Below, piece after piece: positions 45,480-55,374 of a stretch of 64,000 nucleotides of DNA; the stretch's first letter is position 1, and each line of letters starts with the position of its first letter. This stretch comes from Arabidopsis thaliana (Eukaryota > Streptophyta > Magnoliopsida > Brassicales > Brassicaceae), in contig NC_003070.9 in assembly GCF_000001735.4 (NCBI RefSeq), positions 28,009,971-28,073,970 of the forward strand. The letters are read 5' to 3'. The notes beneath the pieces were generated by a model. The model had not been told where the DNA came from. It saw nothing but the letters and a program-made list of their open reading frames with translations, and did no database searches. The position numbers and the translations under genes were made by a program.

Positions 45480-45935
45480 AAAAGTTATATGAAATTTTGT
45501 TATATCCATTGATGAAAATGCTTTAAATAGCAGATGAAAGATTTAGTATTCATTATACATTGACAGCTGTTGATTTAATTTACATATCAAATCAGAAAAA
45601 TTGATATTTTGTATTTCCTTATATTAATGAAATAAAATGTATAATAGCAAAACATATAATTAGGGGATCTAGTATGCATTCACACATGTTGAATATACAA
45701 GATAAATCACAAAATAAAATGACAAGTGGAAGCAATAAAGTGAAAATTTAATAATATTGAAAATGTCTACTTTCATTTTTATTTAGTGATGGAAGAGAAG
45801 AACGCATTGTCATTTTATTTTGTGATATATCATGTATATTCAACGTGTTGATGCGTACTAGATCTTGATCTACGAAATCTATCATTTGCTATTTTACATA
45901 TTTTCATTCATGGATAGAAGAAAATTTCGTATAAC
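45480..45935. mobile_element. Inverted-repeat (MITE-like) element, copy 1
   Basis: GATCTAGTATGCATTCACAC and the following 45 bases (45666-45729) recur inverted at 45804-45864, with about 75 bp between the arms. The similarity continues more weakly outwards on both sides: words TAATAGCAAA and ATGAAATTTTGTTATATCCAT on the left match the right flank to about 45935. No coding capacity. A second copy is at 47185-47545. Confidence 0.6.
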
Positions 45936-46501
45936 TTCTTCTACTTTCACCTTCTGATTTTTTTTTCATTTTACTTTCACTTTATTGTTTACCTTCTTGG
46001 AAAGGTTTAGTTGTATTTGAAAAGTGGTCTTGGCCCAAAATCGTACGAAGAAATATGAGTTTATAATGAAAACTCAGACTTATGCAAAGTTTATTCATCA
46101 GGACCCTAATTTACAATTTTGTCGATTAAATCCAAATTCCAATGGACAGCTGGTCTTTAGAAAACACGACATGTTTATTTGCTCTATGGGTCGGATAAAT
46201 TTTTTTTTTATTAAATTAACCAAAACTTGTCCGGTTTGAACCGATTGTTTTTTTTTCTTTTCGGTTCGGTATATCGTTAAAAGTCAACAAATTAATATAA
46301 TTTACAACATGAATTATCTATTTGTATTCCCTATCTATATCTTGAACATATTGATTTCTAGATCAAAAGGAAATAAAATTTTGGGTTGGTTCCATTTGAC
46401 TAAGTTTATATGGGTTCGTCCAAGAAAATGTGGAATACATCGGTTAGTAGGAAGTGGTGGTTTGGTTCATTTCCGTTTTGATTCGGTTATTTGTTAAAAC
46501 A

Positions 46502-46662
46502 GGTGCAAATGGATGGAGGTAGAATGCTTCTACAAGACATGTTTCCGGTGCGCTCACGGTGGCTGTACGCTCACTCACTCCTCCTATGCCTCCTTAGACG
46601 GCGTTCTCTATAACCAACTCTTCCTCGAAAAAGGAAACTATCCCAAAGTCTTGATTATCTCT
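46502..46662 (+). pseudogene. LIM-domain exon fragment, PLIM2-like
   Basis: The frame from 46518 reads ECFYKTCFRCAHGGCTLTHS, continues SYASLDGVLY, then NQLFLEKGNYPKVL. This is the second LIM domain of pollen-type (PLIM2) actin-bundling proteins. The homology starts after a plausible intron acceptor (AAAACAG at 46496-46502), with CAAATGGATGGA in a shifted frame, so there is a 1-2 nt frameshift near 46516. About five residues after GVLY are missing, and these contain the Cys and His zinc ligands of the second finger. No first LIM domain is nearby. It is a DNA-level exon fragment, non-functional as a LIM. Confidence 0.8.
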
Positions 46663-46739
46663 TGCTGTATGATCGGGGAAAGAAAAATGATTTTCATTTA
46701 CAATGGGTTGTTTCCATATCAGACATGATTTTCTTTCAG

Positions 46740-46935
46740 TTGAATATAATTTTGTTTAGTTTTACCTTAATAAAAACTACAAGAAATAACCAAACATCCC
46801 ACGAATTGGTTTAATAATTTCAAACAAAGAAATCAAAAACATACCGAAAGACTCTCGAGACGATTATACCCCACAGAACACCAATTAGATGAGATAACCT
46901 CCCAAAAGATGACTAAGCCTTGCGGCTAATGTTCT
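46740..46935 (-). pseudogene. Truncated copy B of the small membrane-protein segment
   Basis: This matches the 3' end and 3' flank of copy A (44785-45010) in order: TTTAGTTTTAC..TAAAA.CTACAAGAAAT, then ACCAATTA...GAGATAACCT, then CCCAAA.GATG.CTAAG.CTTGCG. A deletion of roughly 35 bp has removed the part after ATAACCT, and the rest of the gene is not recognisable to the right. Inverted-repeat element copy 2 follows it, as copy 1 follows gene copy A, which suggests that one segment was duplicated. Confidence 0.65.
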
Positions 46936-47184
46936 ATGAGGTGTATCATTGTCTCGAAACTCTTTTCGAAGGGTTTTGATTTCTTTGCTTGAAATTGTTA
47001 AACTAATAAGTGCGTGGAATGTATACGTGAAGGAATATTAACATACTTGTGAGAAATTATCAGCATATATGTCAATATAAATATTATATGCTATGAGTCT
47101 ATGACAACGAATATATATATATATATATACATGGTTAATTAATATAGAAGATAAATCAGAAAATATGATAATTTTCTACTTTTT

Positions 47185-47545
47185 AGGGTGTTTAGTATGC
47201 ATTCCCACGTGTTGAATATGCATGATCAATTACAAAATAACACGACAAGTGGAACAATTATGTGAATTTGAATATAGTCATGGAAGATTGTCATTTATTA
47301 TTGCTAATTTCTTTTGAAACATACAATAAAGCAAAACACCTAAGTTCTTTTGCTAATATTTCACTTTTTTTCTTTCTTTTTTCAATATAATCAATATTTC
47401 ACTTTTTTTTATTTATTAATGGAAGATTGTCATTTATTTTGCGATTTATCATGTAAGTTCAACATGTGTGAATGCATACTAAATCCCATAAATATATGTT
47501 TTGCTATGTTTATACATTTTAATTCATGGATATAAGAAAAATGCA
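47185..47545. mobile_element. Inverted-repeat (MITE-like) element, copy 2
   Basis: The left arm, 47185-47252 (TTAGTATGCATTCCCACGTG onwards), is inverted at about 47427-47490, where the other strand reads TTTAGTATGCATTCACACATG. Similarity with copy 1 is clear in both arms and extends to the outer word ATATCCATGAAT. One of the direct-repeat/homopolymer insertions (47355-47409) lies inside it. Confidence 0.6.
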
Positions 47546-47945
47546 ATCATATTTATTATTTCTGATTTGATTAAACATGTGTCAATGTACTTTCCATAAT
47601 ATCTAGTGGAAATTGGCCAACAACAAAAATAAATCTTACTTACAAAATAGATTCCCACAGATGTTATTTTATTTAAACAAAATCTATGTTTTAATACATT
47701 TTTATATAGATATACTGGATTTATTTATATCATTTTCCATATTTCTAGTTAGTGGAATATGAAAATAACCATGTTATTTAATTATTATCATTAAATTATT
47801 TGATAATATCATTTTAATTGCTTAATAATTTAAATATATTGATTTCCCTTAAATATATCCAATCTTTTGTAAGAAAAGAAATTTACCCTGAAGTTTATCA
47901 CCTAAAATTTAGCATGCTTGTCTTTTAAGGGTTGTCGAAAACAAG

Positions 47946-48055
47946 TTTACATAGATCTTCAATTATTAATTAAATAACATAAACTTGTGTTTGTAAACTA
48001 AAATTTAGATCTTTAAGTTTCTGTTATTTAATTAATATTTGAAGATCTATGTAAA
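47946..48055. repeat. 34-bp inverted repeat, 42-bp loop
   Basis: The arm at 47946-47979 starts TTTACATAGATCTTCAA. It is repeated inverted at 48022-48055 with a single mismatch. The loop is AT-rich. It would extrude as a strong hairpin; I see no target-site duplication. Confidence 0.8.
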
Positions 48056-48338
48056 AAAAAAATTTCCCTTTAGATTTTTTGAACCTTGTTAAATCAAATC
48101 ATTTATAATAATTATTTAATATTTCAAAATATAATAAAAACTTATAAAAACTAGTTTTATACTTATTATCTGTAAAAGCTAGAGGAAACGAAGGAAGAAG
48201 AGAAGAATCATGCTGAGATTGTGAGTGTTATATGTTGATTTAGTATTTTAATCATACATATAACCAAATGTTGTATTATAATATAAGAAACCAAGGTTTG
48301 AATAATATTTTCGTGGTCATGACAGCCAGAAGTGGAGA

Positions 48339-48659
48339 ATGTACTCACAATTCATGCACTTCCAAATTGCCTACACTATTTTCCTCCTTAATTTTGTGCA
48401 TATCTGTGGGGATGTCATTCGTATCCGGCCTAAGTTCGGTCTACTCTACATCCTTTTTATTTTAATCGAAGTGCTACTAAAACATCTTTGTCCATCCGAC
48501 AAGATTCTTTGCAGCTTTGTCGAATTTTTAAGCCATTTTAGTGGAGCTATCACTATCGGGCTGGTGAGCTCATGTTGTAATGTCTTATTTTATTGTGTTG
48601 GTATACCTTGGGTTTTGTTTGCCTTCATACTCTTTGAATGTCTTGTTACTGAAGACTGA
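48339..48659 (+). CDS. Putative small polytopic membrane protein, copy C
   Basis: A 106-aa frame in opposite orientation to copy A. It aligns with exon 2 of copy A: MYSQFMH against LFSPVMH, FGLLYILFILIE against FAPLYLLTTIGE, and CPSDKILCSFVEFLSHFSG against SPSDKKLGCIVASLSHLWGG. It has three or four hydrophobic segments. The homologous splice acceptor may be AGAAG just before TGG AGA ATG at 48333; no upstream exon equivalent to that of copy A is evident, and the frame is closed near 48302. It may be a short gene from the ATG at 48339 or a gene remnant. Function unknown. Confidence 0.45.
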   Translation: MYSQFMHFQIAYTIFLLNFVHICGDVIRIRPKFGLLYILFILIEVLLKHLCPSDKILCSFVEFLSHFSGAITIGLVSSCCNVLFYCVGIPWVLFAFILFECLVTED

Positions 48660-49557
48660 AGAACCTAAGACGCATACAGGCTCTTCAAGAGGGAAATTTT
48701 AAACCATTTGCTTGTGAATCGTGTTACATATCTTCGTTTTTAGCATATTTTATAAGCTTTATAGTTTGTCTTTCTTGGACTACCATGGCTTTCCTAGTCT
48801 ATTATATATCTATGTGTTATATGAATCTCATGGTGGATTGATATTATTAAATGAATAATGTTTTCTGTAAGCTCTTTATTTCATCCAAGACATTTTTCAT
48901 ATCTATATTGAAACTGAAAGGCTTCCAATCGCTAAGGTTTTCTATGAACGAGTTATCTCCCGTTTGACAATATGTTTCTTCTTCTTTGAAGTGTCGTTTA
49001 AAAGAATCTACAAATCCTTTATCACTTCATTAATTCCAAAAGTGTCACTGTTTTTATCGATGTCAATAGACTGATTGCTTTTTGCTTTCGTATTCGTTTT
49101 GCCATGAGATCAAACAATTGTAATTTCTAACTATGAACAAAAAAGAAAGATATTTTAGGGTGCCCTTCATAAATTTGGAAATAGTCTTCACCAATTGTCC
49201 TGAACAGAGAGAAATGGGTATCAAGTCAACTCTGAACACTCTATGACTAAAAGAAAAAATCATTCACCTCGATACCAGAAAGAAGAAAAGTCATCGCTTT
49301 TGGGAAATTTGATGAACAAAGACCAAATCTTAAAACTCGAATTCTTCTGGTTCCTAAAAAGTGGCTGTCAAGAAGAGTGAGACATGCATCAAACTCTCTC
49401 TTCTCCTGCCATGGCGTCAAACCTCCGGAAACCCTATTTCCTCAGGTACTTAACTATTCTTCCCCAATCGATGATGGTCGAAAGCTGAAACCTTTTTCTG
49501 CAAATCGATTAACCGACAAGAAAATCCAACCCAACCCACCCACTTTGTTTTGTTTGG
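48660..49557. other. Spacer before the exostosin-like gene
   Basis: No gene visible. The right end (about 49380-49557) is GC-richer and probably is the 5' leader of the exostosin gene; the 144-codon frame 49377-49811 overlaps it in another frame and is a shadow. Confidence 0.45.
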
Positions 49558-51014
49558 ATGATAAAAATGTCGGAAAAGAGTTTGCTTTCTTCAAAATTCC
49601 TCTTTTACACGATAACTGTTTCAACGCTACTCTTCATTGTCTCTTCTCTCGTCTTCCTTCAACGCCACGATTCTTCTTTCACTTCAAGTTTAGTTCGCAA
49701 GCTGATTCTTCCAAGAACAGACATCAAGAACGAAGAATTCGGACTAATCGATACGAAATGCGATCGAGACAGAGATGTGTTGAAGGTGTTTATGTACGAT
49801 CTACCCTCTGAGTTTCACTTTGGGATATTGAATTGGCACAAAAAAGGATCTGAGATTTGGCCAAATGTCAACAACATTAGTACAATCCCATCTTATCCTG
49901 GTGGGTTAAATCGTCAACACAGTGTAGAGTATTGGCTAACACTTGATTTATTAGCTTCAGAGACACCTGAAATCAAGAGACCTTGTAGTAGTGCAGCTAT
50001 TAGAGTGAAGAACTCTAATGAAGCTGATATAGTTTTCGTGCCTTTCTTTGCTTCGTTGAGTTACAATCGGAAATCGAAGCTCCGTGGAAACGAAACAAGC
50101 AGTGATGATAGATTGTTGCAAGAAAGATTAGTTGAGTTCTTGAAAAGTCAAGATGAGTGGAAAAGATTTGATGGGAAAGATCATTTGATAGTAGCTCACC
50201 ATCCAAACAGTTTGCTCTATGCAAGAAACTTTCTTGGATCAGCAATGTTTGTTCTTTCGGATTTCGGAAGGTATTCGTCTGCTATCGCCAATCTTGAGAA
50301 AGATATCATTGCGCCTTACGTGCACGTCGTTAAGACTATCTCTAACAACGAGTCAGCTTCGTTTGAGAAGCGTCCTGTATTGGCATATTTCCAAGGAGCT
50401 ATCTATAGAAAAGATGTAAGTGACTTTGAGTTTTCCTCTCTAATCGATATCAATCCTGTTACTGATTCTAATCTTAAACATCGTAGGGTGGAACTATTCG
50501 TCAAGAACTGTATAACCTTCTGAAAGATGAGAAAGATGTTCACTTTGCATTTGGAACTGTTAGAGGAAATGGGACTAAACAAACTGGTAAAGGAATGGCT
50601 TCCTCGAAGTTTTGTCTCAATATCGCGGGTGACACTCCTTCCTCTAACCGTCTTTTCGATGCCATTGTGAGCCATTGTGTTCCGGTTATAATCAGTGATC
50701 AGATTGAGCTTCCATTTGAAGATACTCTTGATTATTCGGGTTTCTCCGTGTTTGTGCATGCTTCTGAAGCTGTAAAGAAAGAGTTCTTGGTGAATATTCT
50801 CAGAGGGATAACAGAGGATCAGTGGAAGAAGAAGTGGGGGAGATTGAAAGAGGTTGCTGGGTGTTTTGAGTATCGCTTTCCTTCGCAAGTTGGAGATTCT
50901 GTGAATATGATTTGGTCAGCGGTTTCGCATAAGCTTTCTTCACTTCAGTTTGATGTTCATAGAAAGAATCGCTACCGTAGATCTGAAATGTTTGATAGAA
51001 ACGGTTCGAGTTAA
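49558..51014 (+). CDS. Exostosin-family (GT47) glycosyltransferase
   Basis: Two exons, 49558-50415 and 50487-51014, joined in phase 0 by a 71-nt intron; 461 aa, or 458 if the second Met (49567) is used. A type II membrane topology is evident: short basic N-terminus, one transmembrane helix (FLFYTITVSTLLFIVSSLVFL), then a luminal catalytic domain. The domain begins KVFMYDLPSEFHFG, and typical GT47 blocks follow: ADIVFVPFFASLSYN, DHLIVAHHPNS, RPVLAYFQGAIYRKD, and the donor-binding block SKFCLNIAGDTPSSNRLFDAIVSHCVPVIISDQIELPFED. Family role: Golgi transfer of sugars onto cell-wall polysaccharides or glycoproteins. Donor and acceptor are not known to me. Recognised as At1g74680. Confidence 0.94.
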
Positions 51015-51697
51015 GATCATGTATGTGAAATATACTACATTCTCTTTATGCTTCATGTCTGTTTTCTTTTCTTGAGTTGAAAAAGATAACAGTCAAATCC
51101 TTCAACTCAAGGTCTAAGTTAATTTGACAGTACAAGTCAAGTTTTCACTTTATAGTTTTGTCAGTAAGCTTAATCTTAGAAGGCTTAAGAAGAACAAACA
51201 TATAAATGATGGAGAAAATAATCACAGATTCATATAAACATAAAAAGTTTAGATCTTCAAAAGTAATCAAAGTAATGTAACGAAAAACCAGAAGAAGAAG
51301 ATGATCCAAAAAGCCTTGTGATGTAACTTTATCGGCTCGGGACACACTCACAATTGTAGAAACTTAGCCGCCAACATAACACTTGGCCAACATAAACACA
51401 CAAAACACAATCACAGACTCATAATCTCTAGCTTTTAAATAGATAAGATGGTTGCATTCTTCATGTTTGGTATTGTCGCTGCTATAGAATCAAGAACGAT
51501 AAAGGCTTCACTTTCCGCTGGAACCAATCACCTCTTCCGCTCTGCTGGAGTTGTCTTGGCTGCAAAGCCAACAACACAGTTGAGAGCAGTTAGATGCAAG
51601 AGAATGTGTAAGTTCTCTAGTGATTTTCAGTAAGATTATCAAAGAAAGCACTCTGAGAGATTTGGAGAATGTAGTTTGCATGTATTAGCTTTTGGCA
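51015..51697. other. Convergent spacer with one coding-like small frame
   Basis: This lies between the exostosin stop and the IQD31 stop. It contains the 61-codon frame described next; otherwise AT-rich 3' UTR. Confidence 0.45.
51448..51633 (+). other. Small ORF, transit-peptide-like, uncertain
   Basis: A 61-aa frame from ATG at 51448 with GC content and amino-acid use more coding-like than its surroundings. It is rich in Ala, Ser, Thr and Arg, with no acidic residues between the early Glu and the last Asp (NHLFRSAGVVLAAKPTTQLR then AVRCKR). This composition resembles a plastid transit peptide with no mature protein after it. It may be the 5' remnant of a nuclear gene for a plastid protein. 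I do not recognise the source. Confidence 0.25.
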
Positions 51698-53954
51698 CTA
51701 ACCGTTTCCTTCTCGGGACGACAGAAGAGGTTTCTCCTTCTTATTCCCGGTTTTGTCACCTGAGTTTGCGAGTCTCGTTGTTCTTGGAGAGTGAGAAGTG
51801 ATCCTACCATTACCTGGAGATGGTAGAGAGTGACGTCTGGGAACAGTGGCTTTCTCAGTTCCATCTTGCTCCGCAGACTTTGGTGAGCCTTGAAGCCTTA
51901 GCTTTGCTTTCGCCGATTTAGTTGCTTGCATATAGCTTGGGATTGATGGGCTAGTCTCGTGATGCCCATTACTCTCTTCACGCTCAGTCTTGCTAGTAGC
52001 TGAACCCTTTTTCCTGGATTTCTGGTTCTCCTTCCCAGCGGAATTCTCTTTATTGTTTGGTTTGGGAGTCTTTTCTTCTTTGGTATCCTTTTCCATTGAG
52101 GGTTTTTCCTCAACCATGGCTTTTTCATTGCTGTCAATTTGGTTGACCAGTGAGGAATCAAGTGCTTCATTAGTTTCTAATGGTCCAGGAGTATGTACTT
52201 CCATCTCAAGAGCATGTACCTCCTCCTCAGGCTGTTCGGAAATTTCTTGCTTTTTCTTTTCATCACAAACATTCACAGGTTCTTCTGCAGTTTCATGAAC
52301 CAGCGGATATGATGATTCCCTTGTCTTCTCAACGCCAAGCTTTGGCTTCTCGACTTCCTTACGAGGGGATCGTTGAGGTTGGATAGAGCTCTCAACTACA
52401 GGATTATGTACCTTCCTCAAGCTACGTTTAACCTTTTCAAGTTCAATCTGAGGATCTTCGACAGCGGGTGGCTCTATCGACTGGCTTGAAACTTTCCGGA
52501 AACTGCGTTTGGGTTTCTCAAACTCAAAAGATGTCTGTACTGAGGAACTTTCAAAGTTTGAAGCAGGAACTTTACGGACACTCTTCTTGGGTTTAGCAGA
52601 CTCAGCCTCGACTAAAAGCCTGTTCTGAGGTTTTCTGCTTATCGTTTTCTTCGGTTGAGGAACTGGTTTCCAGAAGCATGAGGCTGACCAGTTCTCTAAC
52701 CAGATCAAGTTTGAGTTTGGATTGGATGTATCATATGCGTGTACAGGTAGCACTTTTGGTGATGAAGCGAGAAGCTGTAAACAAAATTATCCATCAAGAT
52801 CTTTAAATAAAATTAGAGACTCCATAGTATAAAAGAGATATTGGATACAGTGAACATCATTATAATAAATAACTCTACCAACAAGCGTACCTTCTGAGCA
52901 AAAGCATTGGCTGTTAGTTTCTTGATTCCAAGGTAAGCATCTGTAGGATTTGCAAGCTTGTTCCCCTGATAAAAAAAGCCAGTTCTAACAATTATTTCCC
53001 CACCAACCCAAACTAGAATATCTTCCTCGACTAAGTTTGTATTTAAGTGTAAGTTTGAACTTACAAAGAAATGAAAGTATCATTACCTGAAGTAGCTGCA
53101 ATCTGCATTTCCTATAAACTTGAACTCCAATGTCGGACTTCCTGATCTCTCTTCCTCGAGCAAATGCTTGCAACCTGACAATTCCCATGACAGAGAAAAG
53201 AGTTGCAACAGCTTGTCTCCTAACAAGGTGACCACGGATAAGCGCTTGTAGCCTTATTATGCCTTTGAGTGCCCAAAAAGCACGCCGAGCCTTCACACAA
53301 AGAGCTCATGTTAGGATATACAAAAAGACAACACACCAGAAGCAGCAATCAAGAGAGAGAGAGAGACAAGCCTAATAAAATCGAAACAGCTGGAATTATT
53401 ACCAAGTAACCTCTAAACGCAGCCTGCACAGACGTTGCTGCAATCTCTCGTTGGATTCTCTCTGCATCAGATAATGAATGATCTTGAACAGGTGCAACAT
53501 TCTGAGAATCTGTTGATTTTCCTTCAGGAAGCTCAATTTCATCATCTGAGATCTCTTCAGGTCCTACATTTTGAGTCTCTAACATACCACCACTTCTATC
53601 AACGGTATTGGTCTCTGCAACTTCAAAAGATGGAAGATCTGATACCACATCTGATTCTTCCACCTTTGAAGTAACCAGTACCTCTTTTCCACTCACAACT
53701 CTCTGCGCATTATTATAACTATAATTAGAACAAAAAAAAAAAAAAAAAAAGACAATCATAAGCAAATTGGTAGCCTAAAACCATCACTGTTTTCTCAATT
53801 ATGATCCAAATTCTCCACATACAGTATTTAATCATCACATACATAATATAGAATTCTCTTACAAAAGCGTTACCTCTTTGTCTTTGGAACCACTAGATTT
53901 AGAAGTTTTTTTCCCAAGCAATACATTCTTCAACCATTTTGTAGACTTCCCCAT
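51698..53954 (-). CDS. IQD31: IQ67-domain calmodulin-binding protein IQD31
   Basis: Five coding exons (53874-53954, 53403-53702, 53087-53290, 52891-52965, 51698-52774) join in frame to 578 aa in my model. The start MGKSTKWLKNVLLGKKTSKS is the conserved N-terminus of the IQD family. The IQ67 core crosses exons 2-3: IAATSVQAAFRGYL, ARRAFWALKGIIRLQALIRG, HLVRRQAVATLFSVMGIVRL, and QAFARGREIRKSD. The exon 2/3 junction falls inside the first IQ motif at the position shared by all IQDs. The C-terminal 350 residues are basic, Ser/Glu/Lys-rich and disordered, with repeated KPKRSFRKV-like units, and end in a DUF4005-type basic tail. Known role: calmodulin-binding scaffold on microtubules and membranes. 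A leader intron (about 53977-54505) is suggested by CAG/GT signals. Confidence 0.93.
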
Positions 53955-55374
53955 AATGTATAGAACTAAAACAAACCTGCATTGCCCAAGAAACAACACA
54001 AGCCAATATTAGTATGTGAATATGGCAACTACTAGTCTACCACAATAGTCAAAATGAAGAAGTCTTTTAATTCATTAATTAGTTATGGCAAAAAAGGAGA
54101 GTAACACATTATCTTGTTCTAATCAACTCTAATAATAAGCTTATAAAGATAAACCTAATGATAACTAAATGTAAGAATCAAGAAAGAACAAAAAAAAAAA
54201 ACAATGATTACCATATAAATTTATGAAGTGAAATTACCAGATCTGGAACTCAGACTGAAAAAGAAGAACCCTAAATGACTCAAAATCCACTTTCCAAAAT
54301 GAAAAACAACAACAAACAAACAAAAAACACCGACAGAGTCAAACAACAAATCCCAAACAGAGAGATCCTTCTAAAACCCAACACTACTCGAACAATGTCT
54401 TAAAATAAAGTCGGTTTAAAGTTGGAGTAACCGTCGGATCTCCGTTCTAAATCCAAGTCCGATTCAGACCAAACAAAAACAATAACAAAGAAGGAGATAA
54501 TATACCGTAAATTAGAAATTTAGAGTTGTGTTAGTTCAATGCTTCCATAGCGTCTCTCTCTCTCTTCCTCGGAGCTTTGATGCTCTCTAAAGAACTGTTT
54601 TTCTCTTTGGTGGTGGTTTCAGAGACTTTCAGTGACCAGACGGAAAGAGAAAATAAATATTTTGCGCAAAATAATATTTCTAATTTTAACCAAAAAGTAA
54701 GCGAGCATCTCCATAACTCCAATCTTACGCAGTTGATTTCTAGCCGTTGGATCTTCTCTGAAATTTAGTATTTTTGTCAAACATTTTTAGTTTAACTAAA
54801 ATTAATTTTTACAGAAAAATTCAGAACTCGAAAGAGGGAAAATTAAAGAAGAGTTAAGAGAGCAATCTATAAAGAAAAAAAGCTGAAAATCATTAAATGC
54901 GATAATTAAAATAGAAGAAAAAGGGTAATTTAGTCTAAAAATTTGGTTATGTCATCAGTAGTCTAGATTTTAAAATACAACAGTAACAGATATTTAATTG
55001 AAATTGCTCAGATTTTGTTATAGTCGTCGAGATTACTTCGAAAACAAGTGTAAGAATACCGCGACGTTCTAATGAAGCATTCGAAGTAAATTTACAATCA
55101 TACCCTTGCACTGTCGTTGAATACGAAAGACCAACTTTTGCACCAGAGGCACGTGGGAAATTTATTAACCAGTGCCTAGTGGTTCCCGCTCCAGTGAAGT
55201 AGTCTCGTTAACCGTTATGGGCCTAAGCCCAATCCATAAAATTATTAAAAAAAAAAAAAATGATCATGGAAGAAAAAAGCTTGTGATTGTGAGACATTTC
55301 ATCGAACACTTGGTGATCAATATTTGAAAACGAAGAGCACAGCCAAAATTCGATAAACCCTAAGGAACAGTGAG
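53955..55374. other. IQD31 leader intron and divergent promoter with TRZ1
   Basis: From 53977 to 54505 is a probable 5' UTR intron of IQD31 (acceptor GCAG before GTTTGTTTTAG, donor ACG/GTATATT on the minus strand). Next comes a leader with a CT/GA microsatellite near 54553. The remainder to 55374 holds the TRZ1 promoter. No coding frame supported. Confidence 0.5.

Noticed and set aside
46021..46500. Short frames with TTTGAACCG/CGGTTCGG words, considered as a transposon end
   Set aside because: The inverted words are short and have no matching terminal structure or target duplication.
49377..49811. 144-codon frame overlapping the exostosin start
   Set aside because: Shadow frame of the exostosin exon 1; lacks the transmembrane anchor and domain found in the true frame.
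50403..50888. 161-codon minus-strand frame
   Set aside because: Antisense to the conserved GT47 domain across its intron; a shadow.
51898..52386. Frames of 68-102 codons on both strands within IQD31
   Set aside because: The IQD31 last exon is repetitive Lys/Glu/Ser coding sequence that leaves alternative frames open.
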